From Favolaschia claudopus (Eukaryota > Basidiomycota > Agaricomycetes > Agaricales > Mycenaceae), in the NCBI GenBank assembly GCA_037176885.1, contig JAWWNJ010000179.1, forward strand, positions 124,001 through 188,000: 64,000 nucleotides of DNA, in the 5' to 3' direction. Shown piece after piece: positions 1 to 11,510 of the stretch (its first letter is position 1; every line of letters starts with the position of its first letter). The notes under the pieces were generated by a model, which worked only from the letters and a program-made list of their open reading frames with translations, was not told the origin of the DNA and did not search any database. Made by a program: the position numbers and the translations under genes.

Positions 1-468
1 GGATGTGGAGAACATCGAGGGGGAAGCAGAAAACGTTAACATTAGTACTAGCGACGACGAGCAGGATGGTACTACGATCTCATGCTGCAAATCCTGCCTC
101 TCCCTGAAACTATTTCAGACCTGCGAGTTGAGTTCGTCGTCCCCGTGGGTAACGCCACGAACACCATGACCGTGTCTTCTTCAATTGGGGACGAAGATTT
201 GTTCGAGGCCCTATCTACACGGATGAATATTCGGATTCAGGACTTGTGTGTCGGATACAAGCTCAATTTTTGGCAGTCACAAGAGAAAACTCGTTCGTTG
301 AAGACCCCGGAAGATCTCAAGAATTTATTTGTATCCGTTCGCGCAGAAATGAAGGGTCGCAGAGGCAGAGAAGCTGATCGTTTCAAGGAGATCCAAGTAA
401 TAATTTTTGATATCCGCCACGATAAGAGCAAGGGCACTGGTCAAGGGGCTCGTATTGTAAGTGCTTGA
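1..468 (+). CDS. 3' part of hypothetical protein gene entering from the left edge
   Basis: The reading frame enters at base 2 with an acidic stretch (DVENIEGE...SDDEQD). A 50-nt intron at 69-118 (GTACTA...TTTCAG) joins it in frame to DLRVEFVVPVGN. The exon then runs to a GTAAGT donor at 457, or to a stop at 468 if that intron is retained. The visible region (a beta-rich start, then GYKLNFWQS and a basic tail) resembles the small alpha/beta module of a highly multiplied basidiomycete hypothetical family; that likeness is from memory and the function is unknown. If the intron 457-524 (CTGAC branch, CCAG acceptor) is spliced, the frame continues into the F-box protein that follows, so the two entries may be one gene. 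The 5' end lies outside the window. Confidence 0.45.
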
Positions 469-473
469 GTATA

Positions 474-2249
474 ATGGTGTTCGGCTTGACCGTTTGTTCC
501 ATACTGACTGTGGATGTGATCCAGGTGTCCGTCAGCTCACTTGCCAGCTTCTTGAACCCTAGTGATCAGGAATTCATTGCGCGCGTCTCAGCTCTTCGCT
601 CCCCCGATATCACTGCCACCCACACCAACCCACCTCACATCCCCACCGCCCGCGCGATCAGCGAGTATTTCGGACGCATTGTCGCGCGATGGGAGCCCCA
701 TCCCTTCACCCCACAAGAGCGACAGCAAATCCGGCTCGAGGGCCTGCGTTATCTCGTCATCGCGCGACAAATCGAGGAAGTACAAAGAGACATATACCCC
801 AGGCCGCTTCCCCCGGAAGTCAAAGCCCAGCTCGTGTTCGCGCGACAGAGTTACATGCTCAGATACTTCCGTCTCTTCCGTGTCAACGATCTTCCGACCG
901 AGATCCTCAGCAACATCATCCGCTTCGTAGTATGGGATTCAATGAAGCGACCGGTGGACGCACGGCTGCGTATAACATGGACGTGCCGACGGTGGAGGGA
1001 GGTAGCGATTGGAGATTCCACACTGTGGAACGCCGTCTGGTATCGTGGCTCGGGCCCAAAGCTTGATCGGGCGTGGGCTTGGTTCGACAGAGCGCGTCAG
1101 GCCCCGCTCGACATTCGCATCGACGGCGACCCGGAAGGCGACGAGCTCGACGAAACCGACGATGAGTCTAAGGGAACGATTTCTGATGAACTAACCATGA
1201 CCGCCGTTGACATGCGCCAGATCCTCATACGCCTGTTCGAAAAGCTTGCCACTATCCGAATGCTCATTGTTGTCGTCGATGATTGGAAAAGTGCGCTTGT
1301 GGTGTTGGAGCTTTTGGGGACGTTCGGTCCGTCGTCCGGTGTGCCCATGTTACAGCGCTTTGAGCTTCATCGCGGTGGCCTCAAGAATGAGGAGAGAAAA
1401 TCAGTTATGTGGCCCCATATTGTCCCACAGCCGTTCCTCGGCAGAGCAACTTCGGCCAGCCTCTCATACTTGTCTTTGAACGGCGTGCCCATCGACTGGT
1501 CGGGATCTGTCCTCCAGAACCTCACCACCTTCGACATCAGACGCCTCCCTTCCTCACATTCTCCTGATGTTGACCGCTTCCGCGAGATCCTCGTGAACTG
1601 CCCTCGACTGCAAAAACTCTCGATGGACGGTGCCGGCCCCGTGTACGCTGAAAGTACCCAAATTCAAACTCTTCCCCCAGTTCAGCTTCCCCATCTGCGT
1701 ACTCTTGTCGTGGCCGACTTCTCACGCCAATATGCCATGTTCCTCTTCTCTCTAATATCTGCCCCTGGTGTCAACGACCTCACACTCATGAATCTGTGCG
1801 GCGACGACTACCTCCCCCTCTTCCTTCAGCTTCACGGAGCCTTCCCGAAAGTCAGATTACTGACAACATACTCGATTCAGTTCGATGTGGGCCCGCAAGG
1901 CTTAGCGGCTATGACGCGCTGGCTTGATTCGATGCCGAATCTATGCTACCTGCGAGTCGCGAATGTTGCCAACCAGTTCTTCGGCTTGTTCTTCCGCCGC
2001 GACGACCTTCGTAACCCCGTCTCCCCCCATCTTACGGCTGTGGATTGCCAGTCCATTGAACCTACGATTCTCCTCCAATGGGCAGGGGACCGGATGAAGT
2101 TTGGGACCCCACTGCGCAAGATATATATCTCCGAAGAGCTGGGTGGGCGGTTGACGACCGAGCAGATATCAGAATTGACTGGTATCTGCACGCTGGCCAA
2201 GCTTCCTCGAGGCGCAACGACTCCTGAGGAAGAGGCACTATCGATGTGA
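474..2249 (+). CDS. F-box domain protein with leucine-rich C-terminal region
   Basis: A long intron-free stretch encodes a typical agaricomycete F-box protein. The F-box core (NDLPTEILSNIIRFVVW, then RITWTCRRWREVAIGDSTLW) lies after about 130 N-terminal residues. About 400 residues of irregular leucine-rich segments follow (FELHRGGLK, LSYLSLNGV, LRTLVVADF, LYLRVAN). Such proteins act as substrate receptors of SCF ubiquitin ligases; the substrate cannot be told. The start is uncertain. The first in-frame ATG (474) lies in what looks like a perfect intron (457-524), and no other ATG occurs before the F-box, so the true 5' end is probably the preceding exon. It ends tail-to-tail with UTP17 (163 bp between stops). 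F-box paralogues are numerous and fast-evolving in mushrooms. Confidence 0.7.
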   Translation: MVFGLTVCSILTVDVIQVSVSSLASFLNPSDQEFIARVSALRSPDITATHTNPPHIPTARAISEYFGRIVARWEPHPFTPQERQQIRLEGLRYLVIARQIEEVQRDIYPRPLPPEVKAQLVFARQSYMLRYFRLFRVNDLPTEILSNIIRFVVWDSMKRPVDARLRITWTCRRWREVAIGDSTLWNAVWYRGSGPKLDRAWAWFDRARQAPLDIRIDGDPEGDELDETDDESKGTISDELTMTAVDMRQILIRLFEKLATIRMLIVVVDDWKSALVVLELLGTFGPSSGVPMLQRFELHRGGLKNEERKSVMWPHIVPQPFLGRATSASLSYLSLNGVPIDWSGSVLQNLTTFDIRRLPSSHSPDVDRFREILVNCPRLQKLSMDGAGPVYAESTQIQTLPPVQLPHLRTLVVADFSRQYAMFLFSLISAPGVNDLTLMNLCGDDYLPLFLQLHGAFPKVRLLTTYSIQFDVGPQGLAAMTRWLDSMPNLCYLRVANVANQFFGLFFRRDDLRNPVSPHLTAVDCQSIEPTILLQWAGDRMKFGTPLRKIYISEELGGRLTTEQISELTGICTLAKLPRGATTPEEEALSM

Positions 2250-2412
2250 GCTCGATCTCTGAATCTCTCCGCCACGTATCGTACCCTTTGGAATTTGCCT
2301 TCTACACAACTCTGTATGCCACACCGATAGAGTTTTCGCTTTTACTTAAATTGGTTTTATACATCTCTATGTACATGCGATGCAATAAGATAAGTAGCTG
2401 ATTACGGTTCGG

Positions 2413-5400
2413 CTAGTCAAGCGATTTTTTGCGTTTCTTGCCGTTGACTAGCGGCGTCGGTGCTGCAGGAACAGGGAAGTTGCCTGCCAATTTTGCCGAC
2501 GGAGTTGCCATCGCGGCGATTTGTTTCGACGGAGGAGACGCGCCATTTACACGGCCATTGGTCAACCCATTTCGCTTCCGAGTCGCCTCGCCAGCAGTAG
2601 GAGTTTTGACTGTATATTACATTAGAAAATCAAGGCAGGAAGCAGAGAGCTGCAGTACCTTTGAGAGTATGTGTCCTAAACAATTCAACCATAGTCTCCA
2701 TTTCAATTGCATCCACCACTCGTCGCCCATCCGCTCCAGCTGCAAAAATGGGCTCATCGCCTTCCATACTGACATCCTCGATGTTCGGAGAGATCGGACG
2801 AGACACAGAAGGCTCGGTAACCCGCAGCTTCAGCACAGAGCTCATCAGCGGTTCGAACAGGTTCTCCAAAGGAGGCATGAGATATGCTGGATGTTCGAAA
2901 AGTTCAGCGCTTTCTCTGCCGGTCCACGGTCGAGAACTGGATGCGACTGATGGAGGTGAATTAGCAACGGCGGGTCCGTCGAAGGCCGATTTGCCGAAAA
3001 TATCCTGAAAGAGCGTCCGGTGCTGAGGTAAAGAATGCGAGGTTAATTCTCTGGAAACTGAGCCTTCCTCTGGTACTGCGCTGACACTTTCGCCGAAGAC
3101 GACAATCTTCCAGTCATGTGTGATGCCGACTAAACTGAAGGGCGACGATATAAACGGATACCAAACGACATTTCGGAAACCAAAGGGCATCGAAAGCGTT
3201 TGTGCAGGCTGCGAGGAATTGGCGTGGAAAAGCAGTATCTTGGATTCGTTACTCGTTTCGGCCACCGTGGACACGATGACGAATGTGTCATCGCGAGGGT
3301 GGGACACCAGTTTATGGATGAAGCTGGAGCTTTTATGATGCCATCGCACTAGGAAGAGTTCATTCACCGGTTGAGAAACGAAGAGTCCCACGCACCGCGC
3401 TGCTCGATGAGATCCCATAGCATAAGATCCGTAGCCGAGACGGCGGCCAAATAACGTCCAGTTTTTCCTATCAAGTACGCTCCGTGGATGGGTCCAAATT
3501 CGGGCAATGATACTGAATGGCGCGAAAGATTTGTGGAAGGGTTGAGAAGAACAACACGATTGCGCAGTGAGATAGCGAGAAGCGATCCGTCAGCCGACCA
3601 CGAGAGGTGGGAGGGGGTTTCGTTGTGAAATGGGAGAGTAGACCGAGCGACCCAGAATTCTGAGATGATGGTCAGACGGCGCATTCATACCCAGAACGAG
3701 AGACAACCTTCTGATAGCCCAGATTTATTCTTCGCGACGTGTATTCGGAAGGTCTTGACTGCACAATCTCCACCTATTGTGGTTAACAGCACCGATCGGC
3801 CATCTGATGACGGACTGAAGGCTGCGTGAACAACTCTCTTGAGGCCATGAGGGCGATCCACGCGTGTGTTCAATATCCAAAACCCAGTTTTGCGATCCCA
3901 TCTCCAGATTTTGAGATAAGACTCGCCGTGAGCACTCTCATCGCCTTCTCTAACGTCTACGGTAGCCATCCAATCACCAGACGGTGAAATTGTGGTTCTT
4001 TCAACCCGGCAGGGCTCTATTGATTTATCGTCTCGTCTGGAGACCCGGTTGGACGGCGAAACTTCTAGTTCGGAGACTAGGGTCAAGGACGACGGGGAGT
4101 AAATCTGGAGGGAAGCGCGGTGTGATGATGGGAGGATGAGGGTGGAAGTCGGCCCATGGACTGAGAGCGGGATAGGCGAGGTTTTCGATGTAGATGGGCT
4201 GGTTGATGGATCTACGACGGTGTTCATCGGGGCCAACGAAATAGAGTGGCCAGAAACGCACCTAATTTGATTCGGGAATAACTGCGCGACACTTTGAGCG
4301 ATGCAGAGGCGACAAAAGTATATGTAGCATCCGCCAGACCGAGTAAATACTCTTCTTCCCCACTATTCAGCTTGCAAACAGTGATGGTTTTGATGGGGGA
4401 CCCGATGCGGGGCAGGAATTCTCGTTTACCGGTGTGCAGTTGCCACACTACTAAAACTGATTCCTCTCCACCACTCAACAAATATGCTCCATTGGAAGTA
4501 AAAGCGATGGAAGACACTGCATGCGCGTGCCAGTGTAGTGCTGTTGTTTGAGTTTTCTTTTCGACTCCCACGGGTTTAACGGAAGACTGGTCGTGGAGGC
4601 AGTACCAGAGGCGAATATTCCCTTTGTCATCACCAGTTGCAAAATAATCCTCCGTTGGATGGAAAGCTAGACAGGTAAGGCGCTCCGGAGAGACATATTT
4701 GGTGAAACCCGAACTCGGGGACGCTGTCGAAGCAACATATGCCTTGTGTCCAGCGGTTGCCACCAGCCAACGCCCGCCCGGAGAGAATGCGAGTCCTGTA
4801 GGATATCGTATCTTGCCGATAGGTGTTATTTCGGACGACTTTTGTATTGTTGATTGAGACGCAGATTCAGCAGGTTTGAGCGACACACGCAAGACAATAG
4901 CGTTATCATCTGGAGCCATGAGACGAGAGCTTGGTGCAAACGAGCAATTATTACGCACCGACTTTCTTGCCTGCTCGAGAAGCGGTAAGAAACACGGAAT
5001 CCTTGAAGTTTTCGTGGACGCAGATGTGATAGATAGGTTGCGTAATATCAACCAGCTGAAGCAAGGTGGCTTCCAAGAAGTCCCAGACCGCCAACACACC
5101 ATTCAGAGAGCCGGTGATTAGCTGAAATGCGTTATGAGGATTTAATACAGCGCATGTGAGGATGTCGGAGGACGCGTCATGGCCTGTTGGCCGTGGAGCA
5201 GAGAGGGTGGAGACAATTTTCCCCGTCGATACAGCGTATATCCGGACAGAACAGCCGACGAGAGAGAAGAAGTAACTGGAGAAAACGTTTAAAATTTTTC
5301 GGTACATTCGCAAGGACTACAAACCTTCCATCTTTCGTGAATATCGGGGGCACATTGCTCGCAACGGAATCGGTCAAAGATGTCCAACCCCAGGAAGGGC

Positions 5401-5491
5401 CGGAGGAGGGTTCCGACGTCGAGACCTGCACGCGCCGCTTCGGAGCAGTTGTAGGGGGCTCTTTTGCTTTTCCTTTTGCTTTTTTCGACAT
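2413..5491 (-). CDS. UTP17: WD40 repeat t-UTP protein Utp17/Nan1 (WDR75 homologue), SSU processome
   Basis: Multi-exon gene for a nucleolar WD40 protein of the t-UTP/UtpA subcomplex, which is needed for rDNA transcription and early 18S pre-rRNA processing. It starts with a basic segment (MSKKAKGKAKE). WD repeats follow: SVRIYAVSTGKIVSTL; GVLAVWDF; LTCLAFHPTEDYFATGDDKGNIRLWY; then HWHAHAVSSIAFTSNGAYLLSGGEESVLVVWQ with EFLPRIGSPI, the block most like WDR75. A second beta-propeller is indicated by PSHLSWSADGSLLA. The C-terminus is a low-complexity tail ending in a nucleolar-type signal KKRKK. Visible introns include 5276-5324 and 2610-2658 (49 nt each); several more lie between. The start at 5491 is the first ATG of the basic segment. 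The methyltransferase stop lies 145 bp upstream on the same strand. Confidence 0.85.
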
Positions 5492-5636
5492 TGGAACCGT
5501 CTGGATTTTTGTGCGGCGAGGGGGATGGGGAATCTGGTAGGGCTGGCGCAGACCCGACGCCACCATTTACTGCAGAGTGGATGGAGGAAAAAGTAGGCGA
5601 AGGGGTTGATGCCAAACAACAACATACAACTGATTT

Positions 5637-7809
5637 CTATAACTTGTATCCTACGAGTACTCGTATCGACCGACATGGAGATGGAGGCTCGTCTTCAGAG
5701 TCAGCAGATGCTCGGGCTTCAATCATAGCTGTCCGAACTCTTTCTTCTTCAATCAACTCAGCCTTCGACAGTGGCTCCCGAGGAGGGAACAACCATCCGA
5801 TTCCCGTTAGTGAACACCACAAAGCAGTACGCGTTTGCATATCACTTTGAAAAAAGACGTTAGTGATGATCCTAGACGAGACATCGATATAGTGATAGTA
5901 TACTCACGTCCGATACCGATCAATGAGTAGTTCAAATTTCTTTCGACTTTGTAATTCTTCCAGTTCCTCGTCATCATCCCATCCAAACGGCTTGAGCTCT
6001 TCCTTCCGATTTCGTATCCGATCCTTGAGCTCTTCCCACATCTCCTCTTGGCAGGCCAATACGATCTGATATGACCGGTAAAGGTGCATAGCCAAAGATC
6101 GTTCGTTAAGCAAGCTCAGCTGATTTCGCAGCGGGATCCGACTAGGTGATAACGTAGGTTCTTCTCCATCCACTCCTACATCCAGCACAAAGGTCTTGAA
6201 CGGTGCAGGGGTCTTTGGTGGGTCATAAATCCCATTCGTCGCGGAGCTAGTTGAAGCTGGGCTGTCATAGGTCGAAACGGAAGATGATTTCCGGCGGGAA
6301 CCTGTAAATATGGAGGACACATGTGAAGAGGCGGCAGTAGAGCCGGTGGAAGCAGATATAGCAGACGAGAACGATAATGATGTCGGCCTAGGCTCATGTG
6401 GAGGAGACGCAAACACGGTCGAAGTTCGAGAATCCAATGTGTCTGAATTCGGGTCGACGACATAGGACGTGATTATTTGCGGGGGTAGCGGCTGCAGCGG
6501 TGGAATGGGGGGCATGAAGAAGCTGATGACAGGCCCCAGAGTAACATGTCTAAAATATGTTGTGAAATAGTTGGGTAAAATGGCTACAAGATTTGAGGCA
6601 TCGAATGGAAAGAATCCGACGAGCGAACGAACCTGTGGGACTGAGGTTGATAAAGCGGCTTGCGAATACAGATCTGTACAGCGATTCTAAGAGTGCGTGA
6701 TCGTGAGGTGTCGTGTCCGATTGGGTATCCGAGAAAGGGTATAATCCTCTGTGTGTGCCATCAGGATAATGGACAGAGGTGGAACGCCGAGTTCGAGCTC
6801 GAAACGGCGCCGTAAACCACTTAGGCAGCAGTGGAAATATGATATCTGTACAAAAGCCAGTCAGCTGTGGCGCCATGAGGGAATAACATTGCCTTTCCGT
6901 CTTCTATTATCTCTACGACGCCCCCAGGTCTAAGAACACGACTGATTTCCTGGACAGCGCTCAAATCGCGGGATCAACGACCAACTGAACCGCACCAACC
7001 TCAAATAAAACACCCCACTAGTTAAATCATGAGTGAAAGCTTACACCAAGGACATGAATGTACCTTGTTCTCCGGCACGCCTTGAGCTATAGCGTGAACG
7101 TGAACATGATCAAACTCGTCGTCATCGAACGGTAATTTGTTCGTGAGGCTTCCAACGAACTCCTTAGTTGATGCGCGACGCTCAGAACGACGTGATCTCA
7201 CAAATTGCCATGAACCCAGGTTATACGCTCCGCGACAGACGCGTATTCTGGGGGGAGAGTTTTTAATGATATTTGGATGTCGACCAGGTCAAATCCAACC
7301 TGCATGAAATGAGACGGGCGTGGATCAACCAGAGAGAAGTAATACATACAAAGTCACAGGTGGGCCATTCCTTGGCCGCATCAATGACCCAAGCACCAGT
7401 CTGTGGATATGGACAGTCAAGGCAATGGCGACAGGTACTCAGATCCGACGTACGCCACACCCCAGGTCTAGAGAGTGCTCGGGAGTAGACACTCCTCCAT
7501 CACCTCTCCAGTTTTCGTCCGAGAAATCGACAAAAGAGACAGACCCGCCATTCAAGTGACTAACAAGACGCATGTCGAGAGACTCGCTGCAAAGGGGGGA
7601 ATGAGATGGATTTTCTCTTGGCCACAGATGCCGCACAGTTCGCAAACGTGTTTTGAATAGGCGAGGGGATACGGTGCTTTCTCTCCATGAGTGTGATGTC
7701 GAAGGCCATATTTGTATTCGAACTGCCCCTTGCGCGCCGGGCGCTTGAGGGCTACAGGTGAGTTATTGGTAGAACGGGGGGACAGTTGAGTTGAGGTGGG
7801 CGAAGACAT
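5637..7809 (-). CDS. SAM-dependent methyltransferase (class I, fungal secondary/unknown substrate)
   Basis: Multi-exon methyltransferase. Motif I is split by an intron: LDLGCG joins TGAWVIDAAKEWPTCDFV, giving the glycine-rich SAM loop and acidic post-I segment. It follows an N-terminal region with FEYKYGLRHHTHGEKAPYPLAY and DMRLVSHLNGGS. Later exons give DDDEFDHVHVHAIAQ-type and DIIFPLLPKWFTAPF segments, a Ser-rich variable insert, and a conserved end: YQIVLACQEEMWEELKDRI, ELKPFGWDDDEELEELQSRKKFE, and then MQTRTALWCSLTGIGW with LSKAELIEEERVR. This tail is typical of a widespread agaricomycete family annotated only as SAM-dependent methyltransferase; the substrate is unknown. The start at 7809 (MSSPTSTQ) is chosen because the upstream part of the frame has UTR character. 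It shares a 103-bp divergent promoter with the GNL1-like GTPase. Confidence 0.75.
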
Positions 7810-7912
7810 GGGAGGAGAGAAGCTGATGAGAGCATCTCGGGTGATAAGATAATACAGAATCCAGATCAACTTTGAACTCCCTTTTAGTTCGACCACTACC
7901 TCTTTCAGCTGT

Positions 7913-10236
7913 ATGCCTCGTCGGAAACCCACTTCCACCACCCAGAAAAAGGCTGCTCAGAAGGCCAAGCGCGCTATCAAACGGGGCGATCTTCCCCCAG
8001 AACCCAAGAAACCCGTAAAGAAGAATAAACGACGCGGACCACCGGTCTCAGATGCTGTCCATGCCTCCAGAAAGCTGCAGTCGACTTTCGAAGCCCTACC
8101 CTCCGATTTCCTCGAGACTACACGCGCGCTTGCGACGGCGCTTCCTCTCACCCGTCCCATTCCGAGCTCTGCTTCAAGTGCCTGTATCGTTCCAACGAAC
8201 GATCTCGATGATCGTCGCATCTTGAGTTGCCCTCGCCGACCAAAGTGGAGATACGATATGTCTAAGACTGAAGTGGAAAAAAATGAAGAGGGTCTTTTCC
8301 GCAAAGTTGGTTTCCAATTTGTTGCTTTCTTGCGTGGTCGCCGAATGTTACGCACCAATTAGTGGCTTGCACAGACGGATGAAGCGGTTCAAGAGTGGCG
8401 CGATGAGTCAAAGGCCCTCTCGAAAGATCTGTATGTGCTATGGATCCAGATTGCCTCTATACTCATGTCCCCAGTCCGAACCTTGCTGACGATCGGGATG
8501 CTACGATGCCGCGTTCGACAACTTACTTTGAACGGAATTTGGAAGTTTGGAGGCAATTGTAAGTTGCTTATCTTGTGCTGTGGCCCTCTTTCTTACGAAT
8601 CAAAAAAAGATGGCGTGTTACTGAGATTTCTGAGATCATCCTCGTATTATTGGATTCGAGAGTGCCCCTCTTGCATTACCCACCATCGCTCGTAGAATAC
8701 CTCTCTGATCGCCGAGTGATTTTGGTTCTCACCAAAGTCGACATTTCGGGACCCATGCACGCTAATGCTTGGATAGACTACTTTGCAGTACACTACCCAA
8801 ATCTCAAAGTCGTTCAGGTCGAATCCTATGTCGAAAGGGAATTAACATCTTTGCATCAGGTGTGCCACTTCACGATACAGCCTGTATTTCCCTCATTTCG
8901 GTGCAGGGGCGCAGACAGCATGACCCCCGTATCCCCGAGACCTTTCGTCGCCGTCTTGTGGAGGCAATTCAAGCTGAGCATACTGCAATGCTCGAACCTC
9001 CGGAAAAGATTAGGGCAGATCCCGTGAAACTTGAGAAATGGAACCCCCGTGTCAAGCGAGACATTGACTGGGAGCGAGTTTTGACCGCAGAAGGTGACAA
9101 AGTAGGAACTGTCATTGGTGGGCCGGCGGCTCCCAGTGAAGACGATGACCACAAGTACCTCACTATTGGTTTGATCGGTTAGTGCATTGTTGTCAGCTTA
9201 CAATGAAATCTCAAGTGTTCAATATATCAGGGCAGCCCAACGTTGGCAAGGTCTGTACTCTTGGTATCAGACATACTCGAACTGTGTTCATCTTAAAGTC
9301 CAAGTCTTCGTTATTGAATGCCCTGTTTGGTGGTCACAAAGTAAGAGCCTCAAAAACTCCCGGAAAGGTTTGTCCACTTCGGTCGAAATATTTCAAGATG
9401 TGTGTGAACTGGTATGCAGACCAAGCATTTTCAAACACTCTTCTGGACACCCGACGTCCGCATCGTTGACTGTCCAGGGCTTGTCATGCCCAATTTTGTG
9501 CCGATGGAATTACAGGTATCTACTACGTTCCTCCAGCTGGCCGCTCTCAACATAGTTCAGGTTCTCTCCGGGATCCTCCCAATATCGAGGGTGTCTGCAA
9601 TTCCTTCCTGCATTTACCACGCGGCCGAATTACTGCCGCTTGAACAAATTTATCACATTTCACAGCCTACCTCTGATCCCGTCGTCGACAAACGTACGTG
9701 GCGAGAAGGGGACAGACCTCTCAATCTCAACACGCAAGCGAAAGACAAGCCATGGTCGGCCATGGACATCCTTATTGGCTACGCCGACGCCAAAGGATGG
9801 CAGACTGCCAAAGCTGGGCGACCCGACACTCACCGCGCTGGTAATGCTAGTATGTTGGTCGATTTAATCTTCCGAGAGGGAAACCTTAACTTGTGCAGTT
9901 ATGAGAGCCCTCGCCGAAGGACGAGTAGCCTGGGCTTTCTGGCCACCTGGAACCAACTTGACGTCGATGGACTACGAGGAAGGTGCGGGCATCTGGATCA
10001 GGAAGGATATGGAGGACGATGGTGCGAGCAGTGACGACGAGGATAGCGAAGAGGCAGCGGAAGAGGAGGGCTCTCAAAGCCTGGACTCGGGTTCAGAAGC
10101 TTCGGGGTCGGAACAGAGCCAAGATATCTTGGAATCGGATGCGGAAACGACTGGTATTGAGGTTGGTACGGGGAGGTTTGGGGCGCTTTTAGATATACAA
10201 GGGGGAGACAGCAGTGAAGAAGGTGCGGATGGTTGA
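7913..10236 (+). CDS. GNL1: Circularly permuted GTPase of the GNL1/YlqF family
   Basis: Multi-exon gene for a circularly permuted GTPase. The motif order in the protein is G4 (VILVLTKVD), then G1/P-loop (IGLIGQPNVGKSSLLNAL), G2-like (ASKTPGKTKHFQ) and G3 (DCPGLVMPNF), which defines the HSR1/MMR1 class. A lysine-rich N-terminus (PRRKPTSTTQKKAAQKAKRA) suits nucleolar or pre-ribosome binding. The C-terminal block PWSAMDILIGYADAKGWQTAKAGRPD, followed by ALAEGRVAWAFWPPGT, matches GNL1 better than LSG1 or NOG2. The end is an acidic tail (SDDEDSEEAAEEE). The P-loop is split by an intron near 9180-9230 and again near 9300. The likely role is ribosome assembly, by analogy with the family. Confidence 0.85.
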
Positions 10237-10372
10237 GTCGTCGGTAGGTGCCGTTGGGCTCGTCCCGATTCGGCATCGTGAAAACCACAAATAATACAAA
10301 TTGGTTACGTAAAGCGACATTGTGTTCTCCAAGTTCAGGCCGGCAGCTACTCTCTTCCCCTGTGACCTTACA

Positions 10373-11336
10373 ATGTTCTCCTGGCTTCCGAATGGTGGAA
10401 AGGGGGAGGAATCAGACTCAATTTACGAGCCTCAGACTCGAGAAGTATCCGCTCATGACCGAATTCTTGATAACTTGTTCCAACCCCCACTGGCACCGGA
10501 GCCGGATACTTCGCTGCTAGTGAACCCAGATTCGAATGGTAACCAACTGAAATCTTTAAGCCACTTCATTCCTCAGTTTCGGCTCAGATTCTCTACCTCC
10601 TCCGGTCATGTTGAATGCGCGTAACTCTGTCTATGATCCTTGGGATGGCGCTCTTCTCGGGTCGCTGGTCGCGCCAGATCACAATGTGCAGCCTGAAGAT
10701 CATAGCAAGCTGAACGACAATGCTACCAAAAACGAGGAACTGTGGTCCCACCTCTCTACGGTTCTGGACTTGCAGACTCAAATTTCACAAATGCACCTGG
10801 AATTGGAAGAGGTTGGCGCTAATGCTGAATCGAAAGCAAAGGGGAAGGGCACTCGTTCTCGTGCTGCCAGTGTCAGCAGGGTCATCATCGACGATGCTGA
10901 AGGGGATGAGGGCGTTGGTGGAGCCCGCGACGAAGAGGCGGAAAGAGACAAGGCGAGAGAAGAGCAGTTTTCCAACCTTGCTAGTCAGTTCCGAGGCAAG
11001 AAAGAAGCTATGACCGCCATAATGGACAGGGTTAATATAACCAACCTCATCTCACCGCACACTGCGCTGATACTTCAACAGTTGGACGCATTGTCTAAAT
11101 CAGTGACCGAATTTCATGCCCTTCAGGCGCCGAAAATAGATTTCTTTTCTTCGAGGGAGAACTCTGCCCCAGTCACCAATACCACAGTCGACAGCCAATT
11201 CACCGATACAACCTCGCCATTCGATCTCGCGAAGAAACCATCCTTACCCCTCAATATACTGAAACGAGTAGATCCCGATTCCTCTGCTTTCTTCACTGAG
11301 AGTCCATTATCAATAGCAGGGCCCTTGCCTCCATAG
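10373..11336 (+). CDS. Conserved-looking coiled-coil hypothetical protein
   Basis: Two exons, 10373-10538 and 10588-11336, separated by a 49-nt intron (GTAACC...GCTCAG). They give about 304 residues. The nearer CAG acceptor at 10576 would bring in an early stop, so the second acceptor is chosen. The N-terminus has WLPNGGKGEE and HDRILDNLFQPPLAPEPD. The middle is helical and charged (ELWSHLSTVLDLQTQISQMHLELEEV), followed by a Lys/Arg patch (KAKGKGTRSRAASVSR) and an acidic helix (DEEAERDKAREEQF); a second helical stretch is TALILQQLDALSKSVTEFHAL. No catalytic motif, signal peptide or membrane segment is seen. I do not recognise the family. It lies 136 bp downstream of GNL1 in the same direction. 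Confidence 0.6.
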
Positions 11337-11510
11337 AACTGTATTATAGTGTATAGAGCTAAATTCGAAGCATGTAAATTTAACTGAGGGAATATTCGTA
11401 ATGGCCGCGGGCAAAGCCAGGATTGATCTGAACCTCCAAGACTGCTCAAACCTTCACGCAATTTACCGCAACTAGCCCCGACCTGGGCCACCGTATTCAA
11501 TACAACATCA

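Noticed and set aside
5374..5676. Small gene between UTP17 and the methyltransferase
   Set aside because: Overlaps the UTP17 start in another frame and has no features; the spacing fits plain UTRs.
10539..10624. Premature stop in the coiled-coil gene after the first intron
   Set aside because: The stop only arises with the nearer CAG acceptor; using the next acceptor at 10587 keeps the frame into the long exon.
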